A stretch of 64,000 bases of DNA, taken from the NCBI RefSeq assembly GCF_000013345.1, contig NC_007777.1, positions 558,001 through 622,000 of the forward strand, read 5' to 3'. Below the pieces are notes generated by a model, which was not told the origin of the DNA, did not search any database, and worked only from the letters and a program-made list of their open reading frames with translations. Source of the stretch: Frankia casuarinae. GTDB lineage: Bacteria > Actinomycetota > Actinomycetes > Frankiales > Frankiaceae. Each line of letters opens with the position of its first letter. Within the stretch, counting starts at the first letter, position 1. The position numbers and the translations under genes were made by a program. Below are positions 45,764 to 54,390 of this stretch, one piece after another.

Positions 45764-46546
45764 ATGGCCGATGTGTTCAGTGCCCCCGAGGAGGGGGCCG
45801 GAGCGCGCCTGCCGTGGGTGGTCGGGGTGAGCGGCGCCAGTGGAACCCCCTACGCGGCCGCGGTGCTGCGTGGCCTGCTGGCCGCTCGGCTGCCAGTCGA
45901 TCTGGTGCTGTCCCGCGCGGCCCGCCTGACCCTGCTCGATGAGACGGGTATCGCCTGGCGTGACTCCGCCTGGGCGAAAGCCCTGGTCACGTGGCTGTCC
46001 ATGCCCCCGGGCGGGGTGTCACCTCCGGAGGGTCTGTCGGCGCGGCTGGCCGATCGTGACGTGCTGGCCGATACGGTGTCCACCCTCGTCGCGGTACATG
46101 CCCCTGGTGATCTGGGGGCGCCGACGAGCAGCGGTTCGTACCCGACTCGCGGGATGATCGTCGTCCCGGCGAGCACCGCCTGCCTGGCCGGCATCACCCT
46201 GGGACTGTCCAAGGATCTGTTGCAGCGGTCGGCGGATGTCACGCTCAAGGAAGGCCGCCGTCTGATCGTCGTCCCGCGGGAGATGCCCTACACCCGCGCG
46301 ACGCTGCGCCACATGCTGGACCTGCACGACGCCGGGGCGGTGGTGGCCGCGGCGAGCCCGGGGTTTTACGCGGGTGTGCGGACGGCCGGCGATCTCGTCG
46401 ACTTCGTGGCCGGGCGGGTGCTCGACGCCGCCGACGTGCCGCACACGCTCTTCCGGCGTTGGACCGGCGAGCTCGGCGGCGCCCGCCGTGACCTGGCGGA
46501 CCGCCGTGACCTGCTGGAGGTCGAGACGGCGCCACCGGCCGGGTGA
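45764..46546 (+). CDS. mqnM: UbiX-type flavin prenyltransferase
   Basis: Makes the prenylated FMN cofactor for the UbiD-type decarboxylase. The N-terminal flavodoxin-like motif is GVSGASGTPYAAAVLR; the phosphate/FMN segment is PASTACLAGITLGLSKDLLQRSADVTLKE; then VVPREMPYTRATLRHML. At 260 residues it is longer than typical UbiX because of an insertion around residues 75-120 (PPGGVSPPEGLSARLADRD). ATG 45764 is 15 bases after mqnP, consistent with one operon. Confidence 0.92.
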   Translation: MADVFSAPEEGAGARLPWVVGVSGASGTPYAAAVLRGLLAARLPVDLVLSRAARLTLLDETGIAWRDSAWAKALVTWLSMPPGGVSPPEGLSARLADRDVLADTVSTLVAVHAPGDLGAPTSSGSYPTRGMIVVPASTACLAGITLGLSKDLLQRSADVTLKEGRRLIVVPREMPYTRATLRHMLDLHDAGAVVAAASPGFYAGVRTAGDLVDFVAGRVLDAADVPHTLFRRWTGELGGARRDLADRRDLLEVETAPPAG

Positions 46547-46641
46547 CGTCTGTTCCCCCTGGCGCAGGCCCCACCCGGACAGGCACAGTTGTCGGGAACG
46601 GGCCCCGACCGGGGCCGCGGTGCCGGCGGGATGAGGACGAT

Positions 46642-47034
46642 ATGGCGACGGGTGGGCGCGGACCGACGAGGAACCGGGGCCGGGGAACCGGTGGGGTGGA
46701 CGGGGCCACGGCACGCAGATCCGCCTCGGCGCGGCCGGGTCGTCCCACTCGCGCCGAGCGGCCCGCGCCGCAGGACGTGAACCTGCGTGCGCAACTGCCG
46801 TATTTCCTGATCCGCGTCGCAGCCCTCGCCGTGATTACCGTGATCCTGGTGGCCGTCGGGCTGAACCTGCTGATGGCGCTGCTCGTTGGGTTCGCTGTCG
46901 CCGGACTGCTGACCTGGCCGCTCGGGCGGATGCAGCGCAGGGCCGCACAGCGGGCCGCTCAGCGCCCGGATGCGAGGAACGCCGGGAACGCCGGGAACGC
47001 CGGGAACAGCGGGAACAGCGGGAACGCCGGGTAG
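46642..47034 (+). CDS. DUF4229-type small membrane protein
   Basis: 130 residues from ATG 46642 (GAGG upstream; an earlier frame to 46543 lacks similarity). An Arg/Gly-rich head is followed by LRAQLPYFLIRVAALAVITVILVAVGLNLLMALLVGFAVAGLLTWPLG, two membrane helices of the DUF4229 type. The C-terminus is a repeat, GNAGNAGNAGNSG. A second DUF4229-type protein is encoded at 48599-48916. Function unknown; linkage with menaquinone genes is common in actinobacteria. Confidence 0.75.
   Translation: MATGGRGPTRNRGRGTGGVDGATARRSASARPGRPTRAERPAPQDVNLRAQLPYFLIRVAALAVITVILVAVGLNLLMALLVGFAVAGLLTWPLGRMQRRAAQRAAQRPDARNAGNAGNAGNSGNSGNAG
46978..47031. repeat. 9-bp repeat coding GNA/GNS units
   Basis: Six tandem units of AACGCCGGG or AACAGCGGG at the 3' end of the DUF4229-type gene; each is three codons. 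Confidence 0.9.
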
Positions 47035-47050
47035 CCGCGAGTAGTCGGAC

Positions 47051-47070
47051 GCCCCGCCGGATCGCGGGGC
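47051..47070 (+). terminator. GC hairpin upstream of mqnE
   Basis: GCCCCGC (47051-47057), loop CGGATC, GCGGGGC (47064-47070), with a further GCGGGGC copy after it. No T-run. A terminator or processing site is possible. Confidence 0.5.
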
Positions 47071-47147
47071 GGATCGCGGGGCGGCTGTGACCGGGCAGCC
47101 GTGCTCGCCTCCGAGGACACCGAGACCGGCGGGCTAGGCTGGAAGGC

Positions 47148-48296
47148 ATGGATGCTGGGCTCAAGCGGGAGATCGAGGCCAAAGTTTCCGCCGGCGAGAG
47201 ACTGAGCCGTGCCGACGGGGAGGCGCTGTACGCCAGCGACGACCTCGTCTGGTTGGGCGGTCTCGCCCACGAGGTTCGCACCAGAAAGAACGGCGACAAG
47301 ACCTTCTTCAACGTCAACCGGCATCTGAACCTGACGAACGTCTGCTCGGCGTCCTGCGCGTACTGCTCGTTCCAGCGCAAGCCCGGTGAGTCCGATGCCT
47401 ACACCATGCGCATCGAGGAGGCTGTCCGGCTGGCGAAGGAGATGGAGCCGGCCGGGATCACCGAGCTGCATATCGTCAACGGTCTGCATCCGACGCTGCC
47501 CTGGCGTTACTATCCGCGCTCGCTGCGGGAGCTCGGCAAGGCGCTGCCCGGCGTCGCCTTGAAGGCGTTCACCGCTACCGAGATCCACTGGTTTGAGAAG
47601 ATCAGTGGCCTGTCCGCCGATGAGATCCTCGACGAGCTCATCGACGCGGGACTCGAGTCGCTCACCGGCGGCGGCGCGGAGATCTTCGACTGGGAGGTCC
47701 GCCAGAAGATCGTCGGTCACGAGACGCACTGGGAGGACTGGTCGCGCATCCACCGGCTCGCCCACGCCAAGGGCCTGCGCACTCCGTGCACGATGCTGTA
47801 CGGGCACGTCGAGGACCCCCGGCACCGGGTGGACCACGTGCTGCGGCTGCGTGAGCTGCAGGATTCCACGGGCGGGTTCACGGTCTTCATCCCGCTGCGC
47901 TTCCAGCACGACGCCGCCGGCGACCCGCGCAACCGGTTGATGAACCAGCCGATGGCGACGGGGGCCGAGGCGTTGAAGACGTTCGCCGTCTCCCGGCTGC
48001 TGTTCGACAACGTGGACCACATCAAGTGCTTCTGGGTGATGCATGGTCTCACCACGGCGCAGCTCGCGTTGAACTTCGGCGCCGACGACCTCGACGGTTC
48101 CGTTGTCGAGTACAAGATCACGCACGATGCGGACCGGTTCGGGACGCCGCACACCATGACCCGCGAGGATCTGCTCGCAATCATCCGCGACGCCGGCTTC
48201 CGCCCGGTCGAGCGGGACACCCGCTACCGGGAGATCCGTGTCTACGACGGTCCCGACCCGGCTCGGCGTGACGTCCCGACCTCGATCGACGCCTGA
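47148..48296 (+). CDS. mqnE: Aminofutalosine synthase
   Basis: A radical SAM enzyme that joins the MqnA product 3-[(1-carboxyvinyl)oxy]benzoate to SAM, giving 6-amino-6-deoxyfutalosine. The cluster motif is C66-x3-C70-x2-C73 in VCSASCAYCSF. Other family segments are ELHIVNGLHP, TGGGAEIF and GADDLDGSVVEYKITHD. Length 382 residues is typical. It is one of two radical SAM enzymes of the pathway in the window (with MqnC). Confidence 0.96.
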   Translation: MDAGLKREIEAKVSAGERLSRADGEALYASDDLVWLGGLAHEVRTRKNGDKTFFNVNRHLNLTNVCSASCAYCSFQRKPGESDAYTMRIEEAVRLAKEMEPAGITELHIVNGLHPTLPWRYYPRSLRELGKALPGVALKAFTATEIHWFEKISGLSADEILDELIDAGLESLTGGGAEIFDWEVRQKIVGHETHWEDWSRIHRLAHAKGLRTPCTMLYGHVEDPRHRVDHVLRLRELQDSTGGFTVFIPLRFQHDAAGDPRNRLMNQPMATGAEALKTFAVSRLLFDNVDHIKCFWVMHGLTTAQLALNFGADDLDGSVVEYKITHDADRFGTPHTMTREDLLAIIRDAGFRPVERDTRYREIRVYDGPDPARRDVPTSIDA

Positions 48297-48299
48297 CCG

Positions 48300-48602
48300 G
48301 TGGACCGGATGGGCACCGGGGAGGGGCCGGGGCCGGCCCGCGGATCCGAGGAGTCGCCGGCGCCCGGGGGTTCCGGGCCTGTCCGGCCCCACGGAGCACC
48401 CGGCATCGGATCGATCTTTGTGCTGGCCTTCCTGGTGATCCTGTTTCCGGGGGTGGCCGGGTATGTGGTGCTCGACTGGATCGGTCTGCCGATCGGTGCC
48501 GCCGGCCTGCTGGGTCTGTTCGTCGTCTTCCTGGGGCTGGGCTTCTTCCCGACCGTGCTGCGCCGGCTCGGCTGGGTGCCGACGAAGAGACGGAGGACGT
48601 GA
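48300..48602 (+). CDS. Small membrane protein of unknown function
   Basis: 100 residues from a GTG. A Gly/Pro-rich head precedes two membrane helices (IFVLAFLVILFPGVAGYVVLDWI and GAAGLLGLFVVFLGLGFFPTVL). The basic tail reads RRLGWVPTKRRRT. It is 3 bases after mqnE and overlaps the next gene by 4, so it is co-transcribed with menaquinone genes. No family function is known to me. Confidence 0.7.
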   Translation: MDRMGTGEGPGPARGSEESPAPGGSGPVRPHGAPGIGSIFVLAFLVILFPGVAGYVVLDWIGLPIGAAGLLGLFVVFLGLGFFPTVLRRLGWVPTKRRRT

Positions 48603-48916
48603 TGGCGCAATCGCGTAGGCGGCTGGTTTCGTGGCCACAGCGGGTTTCGTGGCCACAGCGGGCGATGCCCGACTCGCCGACCGAATCGGGCCAGGCGGGC
48701 GAGCGCGGCCTGCTCGGCATCAACCTGCGGTACTTCGCGGTACGCGTGGTGCTCTTCGGAGCGGTGCTGGCCGTGGTCCTGCTGCTGGGGGTGAACGGGC
48801 TGCTGGCCTTCGCCCTGGCCGTGGTGTTCAGCGGGCTGCTCAGCTATCCCCTGGCGTTGCGCCAGCGCCGCGCGGTCATCGAGGTCATGGAGGAGCGCCG
48901 GGGCGGACGGTGTTGA
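48599..48916 (+). CDS. Second DUF4229-type membrane protein
   Basis: 105 residues with LRYFAVRVVLFGAVLAVVLLLGVNGLLAFALAVVFSGLLSYPLALRQRR, the same two-helix arrangement as the protein at 46642-47034. The head contains a perfect duplication, VSWPQR twice, from an 18-base repeat (about 48627-48662). ATG 48602 rather than the GTG at 48599 could also be used. It overlaps mqnA. Confidence 0.75.
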   Translation: MMAQSRRRLVSWPQRVSWPQRAMPDSPTESGQAGERGLLGINLRYFAVRVVLFGAVLAVVLLLGVNGLLAFALAVVFSGLLSYPLALRQRRAVIEVMEERRGGRC

Positions 48917-49788
48917 CCGGAGCCGGAGCGGACGACGACGGCGATACCCAGGCCCGTCCCCGGGTGGGGCACATCCAGTTTCTGAACTGCCTGCCGCTGT
49001 ACTGGGGACTGGTCCACTCCGGTGCTCTGCTCGACATCGAGCTGACGAAGGACACCCCGGACCGGCTGAACGACGCGCTGATCGTCGGCGATCTCGATAT
49101 CGGTCCGATCAGCCTGGTGGAGTACCTCCGGCATGCCGACGAGCTCGTCGTGCTGCCCGACCTCGCGGTCGGCTCCGACGGTCCGGTCCTGTCCGTCGTG
49201 CTGAGCACGGCGGCGCCGCTCGCGGAGATCCGGACCGTCGCGCTCGGCTCGACGTCCAGGACCAGCGTGCTGCTCGCCCGGATGTTGCTGGAGGAGCGCC
49301 ACGGCCTGCGACCGGAGTACGTGACGATGCCGCCGGACCTGCCGTCGATGCTGCGGGAGGCGGATGCCGCGGTGATCATCGGGGATACCGCGCTACGGGC
49401 GACCTACGACGCCGAGCGGGGCGGTCCGGACCATCCTCTCCGGCTCATCGATCTCGGTGCCGCCTGGCAGGAGTGGACCGGCCTGCCCATGGTGTTCGCC
49501 GTGTGGGCCGCCCGACGGTCCTTCGCCGAACGCCGTCCCGGGGTGGTCAAGGAGGTGCACGGCGCGTTCCGCTCCGGACTCGACCTGGCGCTGCGTGATG
49601 TGGACGAGGTCGCGGCGCGGGCGGCCCGTTTTGAGGTGTTCGACCCGGGCACGCTGGCCCGGTATTTCACCACTCTCGACTTTCGGCTTGGTGCGCGCCA
49701 GCAGGCGGGGATTATCGCCTTCGCCGGACGTGCCGCGCGGCGAGGTGATGTTCCGGCGCTGCGCGAACTGCGTTTCGCGGACGTCTGA
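48910..49788 (+). CDS. mqnA: Chorismate dehydratase
   Basis: First step of the futalosine pathway: dehydrates chorismate to 3-[(1-carboxyvinyl)oxy]benzoate. The periplasmic-binding-protein-like fold is indicated by RVGHIQFLNCLPLYWGL, GDLDIGPISLVEYLRH, LGSTSRTSVLLARMLL and VIIGDTALRA. GTG 48910 (or TTG 48913) overlaps the DUF4229-type gene and gives 292 residues. It converges on the XRE regulator gene. Confidence 0.94.
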   Translation: MLTGAGADDDGDTQARPRVGHIQFLNCLPLYWGLVHSGALLDIELTKDTPDRLNDALIVGDLDIGPISLVEYLRHADELVVLPDLAVGSDGPVLSVVLSTAAPLAEIRTVALGSTSRTSVLLARMLLEERHGLRPEYVTMPPDLPSMLREADAAVIIGDTALRATYDAERGGPDHPLRLIDLGAAWQEWTGLPMVFAVWAARRSFAERRPGVVKEVHGAFRSGLDLALRDVDEVAARAARFEVFDPGTLARYFTTLDFRLGARQQAGIIAFAGRAARRGDVPALRELRFADV

Positions 49789-49819
49789 GCGCCACTCAGG
49801 CCGGCGGTCGGAACCCCGC

Positions 49820-50815
49820 TCAGACCGGTGGTCGGAACGCGCGGGAGATACTGGTCGGCGGAATCGGAACCGCTCGGCGCGTACTCGCCGTGGCGAAGCG
49901 CGCGATACGGCCCTTTACCAGCGCGATCAACCGGGGCGGGGTGGCTCGCCCGCCCGGCGCGATCAGCATCTCGTCGAGAGTCTCGCCACCGGAATCATCC
50001 CCGTCGGCCAGAGCATACCTCGGAGCGCTGGGCTCACCTGGCGGCCCGGACCGTGGGTCCGGTGGCACGGGGGCCCCGGGGCCGTCGCCGGACACGATGC
50101 CGGGTTCGGTGCCGGGTTCGGTGCCCTCGCAGACCTGCCGGGCGGCCGCGTCGATGAGGCTGTTGACCGCGAGGGTCCAGGCCCGTAGTCCTTCGTGACC
50201 GGTCAGCTCGGTGAACACCGCCGCCTCGAGGCAGCAGGTGCTGGCTCCCGCGAGCTCGTCCACGTCCAACAGGGAGATGGCGAGCAGCCCGGCCAGGTGA
50301 CCCGCGAGCATGAACAGCCGGAACTGCTGGTGCGGCAGCATGGGCGTGTGTAGCAGGTTGTCGACGACGTTCTGCTGCTCCAGCACCTGGGCGGTGACGT
50401 CCTGTGGATCGAGCCGATCGGCCTTGGCGATCAGATCGGCCACCAACCGATCGAGGTAGTCCAGTTCGGTGTCCGACCGGCGGTGGTCGAGCAGATCCGA
50501 AACCCGGCGGCGGGACTCCCGCTCCGGATCGGGCCTGCGACGCAGGCGTTCCGCCCGGGCGGCGACGGCTGCCTCACGCAGGTCGATGAGGGCGCCCCCG
50601 GCCTCCAGCGCCGCGTCGACTGCGGCGATCACCGGCCGGGAGGGGATGCCTCGGCTGGGCTGTTCGAGCTGACCGATGTACTGGCGGCTGTAGCCGGTGC
50701 GTCGGGCGAGCTCCTCCCGAGAGAGGACACGTTCACAGCGCCGCCGTCGGACCTCAGCGGGTAGCAGGTCTTCGGCGGTCGCCGCATCGTGCCGGCCTCG
50801 GCTCCGTTGCCGCAT
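49820..50815 (-). CDS. XRE-family transcriptional regulator
   Basis: The N-terminal helix-turn-helix reads ELARRTGYSRQYIGQLEQPSRGIPSRPVIAAVDAAL (about residues 34-70). A central helical region (LDYLDRLVADLIAKADR ... AGHLAGLLAISLLDVDELAGAS) resembles the sensor parts of actinobacterial XRE regulators. The C-terminus is Pro/Gly-rich and includes a GTEPGTEPG repeat. ATG 50815 has AAGGA upstream; an earlier TTG is in frame. Target genes are unknown; it is divergent from the receiver-domain gene across about 515 bases. Confidence 0.8.
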   Translation of the reverse strand: MRQRSRGRHDAATAEDLLPAEVRRRRCERVLSREELARRTGYSRQYIGQLEQPSRGIPSRPVIAAVDAALEAGGALIDLREAAVAARAERLRRRPDPERESRRRVSDLLDHRRSDTELDYLDRLVADLIAKADRLDPQDVTAQVLEQQNVVDNLLHTPMLPHQQFRLFMLAGHLAGLLAISLLDVDELAGASTCCLEAAVFTELTGHEGLRAWTLAVNSLIDAAARQVCEGTEPGTEPGIVSGDGPGAPVPPDPRSGPPGEPSAPRYALADGDDSGGETLDEMLIAPGGRATPPRLIALVKGRIARFATASTRRAVPIPPTSISRAFRPPV

Positions 50816-51330
50816 CTGTGACGTCCTTCCGCGTGGCAAGGTCCCGCCTCCCGAGGAGGGAAGCTCAGCAGTCGTGTGCTGTCTCTGCCCGCCCGCCTGA
50901 CGGTCGCCCGCCCGATGGCCAGCAGAGAGTCACCGATAGTGATCAGATTACTCCAGACTGCACCCTAGTAGACTAGAGGTCAAAAGTCCCATACACATCC
51001 AGTTCCAATGATTACTCTCAGCTGTCGGGTGGCAGGCGAAGTTGATCGGCGTCGCGCTTCGTGGTCGACCGATTGATCGTAGCGTGGAAGTCGTCCGTCG
51101 TACCGCGCCTCCGTCGAGACATTATGCCGACCTTCTTGGGTTATTGTTGGGAAACGCGAGCGTTGCCACGGAAGTGTTGGCAGAAAGCGGCGGAATCGCC
51201 GAGGGCTCGTCCGGACGGGCTATTCCCGCATGGTGTGCTATCGCGGCCGCGTCCAGGCTGCGGTGCTTCGCGACGGTCTGCGGGTATCGGCCTGATGGCC
51301 AACGTGGGTCATCCTCGGAAACCATCCTGA
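50816..51330. other. Intergenic region between XRE regulator and receiver gene
   Basis: About 515 bases. The part at 50930-51020 is clearly AT-richer and should hold the divergent promoters. No gene with recognisable features was found; open frames at 51042-51521 overlap the receiver gene and look non-coding. Confidence 0.5.
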
Positions 51331-51876
51331 ATGACGATGCGCGGGGTCGGGCGGGGCGCGTACAAAAGAATGGTGGATACCGGCCGTTCGGTGGATGCCG
51401 ACACCGTCGGGCTCGTCGGGGAGAAGGCCGTCGGCCTGGCCGGCGGTTCCGCTGTGGGCCGTGGTTCCCCTCCGGGGGAGCAGGTGCCTCCGCCCGGTCC
51501 ACGGCGCGTCGTCGTCGTTGACGACGCGGACGGCGTGCGCGAACTATTGTGCCTGTTGCTGGAGACCGAACCCGACTTCGTGATCGTCGGCGCCGCGTCC
51601 AACGGCGCGGAGGCGATCGACGAGGTCGTCCGCACCGAGCCGGACCTCGTGCTGCTTGACCTGGCCATGCCGGTCCTCGACGGCATCGCCGCCCTGCCGC
51701 GGATCCGGCGGGTCGTGCCGCGGGCCACGGTGGTGATTTTCACGGGATTCTCTGAGGATGCGTTGCTCGACCAGGTGCTGGAACTCGGCGCGGACGCCCT
51801 GCTGGAGAAAGGGCTGGCCACCGGTCCGCTGGTGGAGCAGCTTCGACGGCTGTGCGCCGTCCACCGGACGATCTGA
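51331..51876 (+). CDS. Stand-alone response regulator receiver protein
   Basis: A CheY-like receiver without output domain. After a 55-residue Gly-rich head, the fold starts at RRVVVVDDADGVRELLCLLL with the acidic pair DD; the phospho-acceptor Asp is in LVLLDLAMPVLDG; the switch Thr is in VVIFTGFSEDA and the Lys in ALLEKG. The 181-residue length counts the head; ATG 51370 is an alternative start. No sensor kinase is nearby. It may be regulated by, or act with, the XRE gene. Confidence 0.85.
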   Translation: MTMRGVGRGAYKRMVDTGRSVDADTVGLVGEKAVGLAGGSAVGRGSPPGEQVPPPGPRRVVVVDDADGVRELLCLLLETEPDFVIVGAASNGAEAIDEVVRTEPDLVLLDLAMPVLDGIAALPRIRRVVPRATVVIFTGFSEDALLDQVLELGADALLEKGLATGPLVEQLRRLCAVHRTI

Positions 51877-52221
51877 GCGATCTTGCGACTGGCAGAATTG
51901 TTCATTTTCTCCACTGGCATGATAGAGTTTTATGTTCGGTGGCTGTCATGGTTGCCGCATCGGTCGCATCGGCCATGATGGACGATCTCGGGGCTGGCTG
52001 TCCGGTTTGTTGCAGTTTGGAGCAGCATGGCGGGTCGAAGTAGGCCGGACAGTGCCCCGACTTGCCCATCGGCCGTACTTCTGTGGAAACATGGGCTCGT
52101 GACTACGTGCGCCCTCGCTGGTGGGGTGCCGGTTGGGCAGGCGTCGGGCCTTCCGGTCGATGCCTCCCGCCGGCGCCGGGCTGCGTCGTCCCCCGCGGTG
52201 CCGTGCCTGGTGATCGAGCCG
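51877..52221. other. Leader region of the sulfite reductase operon
   Basis: An AT-rich patch at 51895-51945 (TTGTTCATTTTC and TATGTTCGG) probably contains the promoter. An open frame in phase with the leader peptide runs back to 52027 but only the last 22 codons match the leader peptide type. Confidence 0.5.
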
Positions 52222-52290
52222 ATGCTCGTCGCCCGTCTGCACGTCGACCTGCTGCGGGTTTCCAGCGCCGGCTGTCGCCGCCCCCGCTGA
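52222..52290 (+). CDS. Putative cysteine-type leader peptide
   Basis: A 22-residue peptide with RLHVDLLRVSSAGCRR near its end, matching the short leader peptides found just upstream of sulfur-assimilation genes in many actinobacteria. Such uORFs end in Cys and basic residues and are proposed to sense cysteine supply by ribosome stalling (shown for cysteine-rich uORFs in mycobacteria). Start ATG 52222, or GTG 52210. It ends 60 bases before nirA. The mechanism here is inferred. Confidence 0.75.
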   Translation: MLVARLHVDLLRVSSAGCRRPR

Positions 52291-52350
52291 CGTCTCCGTT
52301 CGTGGCGCCCGCTGTCGGCGCCGCGACTTCCTCGCGCACCGAGAGATCTC

Positions 52351-54060
52351 ATGACTTCTCCTGCTCGTCCTGCCCGGTCCGCGCGCCCGTCCCGACCCAA
52401 GGGAGCGGGCCAGTGGGCGTTGGGATATTCCGAGCCGCTCAACGCGAACGAGCGGATGAAGAAGGACCAAGGCGGCCTGGAGGTGCGGGACCGCATCCTC
52501 AACCTCTACCCGCGCACCGGTTTCGACGGGATCGATCCCCAGGACCTGCGGGGCCGGTTCCGGTGGTGGGGTCTGTACACCCAGCGCCGGCCGGGGATCA
52601 GTGGCGGGCGGACGGCGATCCTCGAACCCGAGGAACTGGACGACTCCTACTTCATGCAGCGCATCCGGCTCGACGGCGGCCGGATGACCTCGGATCAGCT
52701 CCGGGTGATCGCCGACGTCTCCACCTGCTACGGCCGGGACGTCGCTGATGTCACCGACCGGCAGAACATCCAACTCCACTGGATCCGGATCGAGGATGTG
52801 CCGGCGATCTGGGCGGCGCTGGAGAACGCCGGCATGACCACCGCCGAGGCCTGTGGCGACACCCCCCGGGTGATCCTCGGTTGCCCGCTCGCCGGGGTCG
52901 ACGGTGACGAGATCATCGACGGGAGCGAGGCGATCGACGAGGTCGTCCGCCGGTTCGTCGGCGACCCCACGCTGGCCAACCTGCCCCGTAAGTTCAAAAG
53001 CGCCATCTCCGGCTGCGCCGACCACTGCACGTTGCACGAGATCAACGACATCGCGTTCGTCGGGGTCGTCCATCCGGAGCTGGGAGCCGGCTACGACCTG
53101 TGGGTCGGTGGCGGTCTGTCGACGAACCCACGGCTCGGCGTGCGGCTGGGCGCGTTCGTGCCGCCGGCGCGGGTTGCCGAGGTCTGGCACGGCGTCGTAT
53201 CGCTGTTCCGAGACTACGGCTACCGACGGCTGCGCACCCGCGCCCGGTTGAAGTTCCTGGTCGCGGACATGGGCGCCGAATGGGTGCGCGCGACTCTGGA
53301 GAAGGAGTACCTGGCTTCGGCGCTGCCCGATGGCCCGCCGCCGGCCCCGCCGCGCAGCGAGGGGCGCGACCACATCGGGGTGCACCGCCAGCGCGACGGC
53401 CGCAACGCCGTGGGGTTCGCACCGCGGGCGGGTCGGCTCAGCGGGACCACGCTGAGCGCGGTGGCGGACCTCGCCGACCGGTTCGGGCAGGGCCGCATCC
53501 GCGCCACGACGACGCAGAAGCTCGTCATCCTCGATGTCGCCGACGCGGACGTCAACGCGCTGGAGGCCGAACTCGGTGCGCTCGACCTGGTGGTCCGCCC
53601 GAGCGTGTTCCGGCGCGGCACGATGGCCTGCACCGGTATCGAGTTCTGCAAACTGGCGATCGTCGAGACCAAGGGTCGGGCCCGCGACCTCATCGACGAG
53701 CTCGAACGCCGGCTGCCCGACTTCGACGAGCCGATCGGGATCAACGTCAACGGCTGCCCCAACGCCTGCGCCCGCTTTCAGGTCGCCGACATCGGGCTCA
53801 AGGGCTCCCTGGTACCGGACGACGCCACCGGTGAGATGGTCGAGGGCTTCCAGGTCCACCTCGGCGGGCACCTGGGCACCAGGTCGCGGCTGGGCCGCAA
53901 GTCGCGTGGTCTGAAGGTGACCGCCGACGGCCTCGTCGACTACGTCGTCGCGGTGCTGGAGACCTACCGGGCGGACCGGACCGCGGGGGAGAGCTTCGCG
54001 GACTGGGCGGAGCGGGCCGACGAGGCCCAACTGACGGCGCTCGGTGCCGCAGATGGCTAG
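52351..54060 (+). CDS. sir: Ferredoxin-dependent sulfite reductase (NirA/SirA type)
   Basis: Reduces sulfite to sulfide with six electrons from ferredoxin. The 569-residue product has two ferrodoxin-like repeats and the cluster/siroheme motif C427-x5-C433 (ACTGIEFC) with C469-x3-C473 (GCPNAC). The STCYGRDVADVTDRQN segment is the siroheme pocket. Context with APS reductase and a leader peptide indicates sulfite rather than nitrite as substrate. Siroheme could come from the methyltransferase and chelatase genes downstream. Confidence 0.93.
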   Translation: MTSPARPARSARPSRPKGAGQWALGYSEPLNANERMKKDQGGLEVRDRILNLYPRTGFDGIDPQDLRGRFRWWGLYTQRRPGISGGRTAILEPEELDDSYFMQRIRLDGGRMTSDQLRVIADVSTCYGRDVADVTDRQNIQLHWIRIEDVPAIWAALENAGMTTAEACGDTPRVILGCPLAGVDGDEIIDGSEAIDEVVRRFVGDPTLANLPRKFKSAISGCADHCTLHEINDIAFVGVVHPELGAGYDLWVGGGLSTNPRLGVRLGAFVPPARVAEVWHGVVSLFRDYGYRRLRTRARLKFLVADMGAEWVRATLEKEYLASALPDGPPPAPPRSEGRDHIGVHRQRDGRNAVGFAPRAGRLSGTTLSAVADLADRFGQGRIRATTTQKLVILDVADADVNALEAELGALDLVVRPSVFRRGTMACTGIEFCKLAIVETKGRARDLIDELERRLPDFDEPIGINVNGCPNACARFQVADIGLKGSLVPDDATGEMVEGFQVHLGGHLGTRSRLGRKSRGLKVTADGLVDYVVAVLETYRADRTAGESFADWAERADEAQLTALGAADG

Positions 54061-54289
54061 CGGTGAGCGGGTGGTGCCCTTCTACTGCCCGTATTGCGGC
54101 GAGGAGGACATCGTCCCGGACACGCCGCCGGAGGGCTCCGGCGCGGGACATGGTCACGGGTACTGGGCGTGCCGGTCCTGCCTGCGGGGCTTCCGGCTGA
54201 GCCTGACGGCCCTCGCGGTCGCCTCGGGCGGGACCGCCGTCATCACGGGCGGGGCGTTCGGCGCGGCGGAAGAGCAGGCGGCACGGTGA
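54053..54289 (+). CDS. Small zinc-ribbon protein
   Basis: 78 residues: ASGERVVPFYCPYCGEEDIV, then YWACRSCLRGFRLSL, so two CxxC knuckles form a zinc ribbon. The hydrophobic, Ala/Gly-rich tail is unusual for this group. ATG 54053 overlaps the sir stop by 8 bases. Homologues sit between sulfite reductase and cysH in related actinobacteria; the function is unknown. Confidence 0.75.
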   Translation: MASGERVVPFYCPYCGEEDIVPDTPPEGSGAGHGHGYWACRSCLRGFRLSLTALAVASGGTAVITGGAFGAAEEQAAR

Positions 54290-54390
54290 TCGGCAATGGA
54301 CAGCACCCGGGCGGCTGCCCGGTGGACGACCGCGGCATCCGCCTGCGGCGTCGCCGGAGCCGGGTTGCGTGACGACGAGGAGACGAGCTG

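Noticed and set aside
52027-52221. Upstream extension of the cysteine leader peptide
   Set aside because: Only the last 22 codons match the known leader peptide type; the rest overlaps a likely promoter and untranslated leader.
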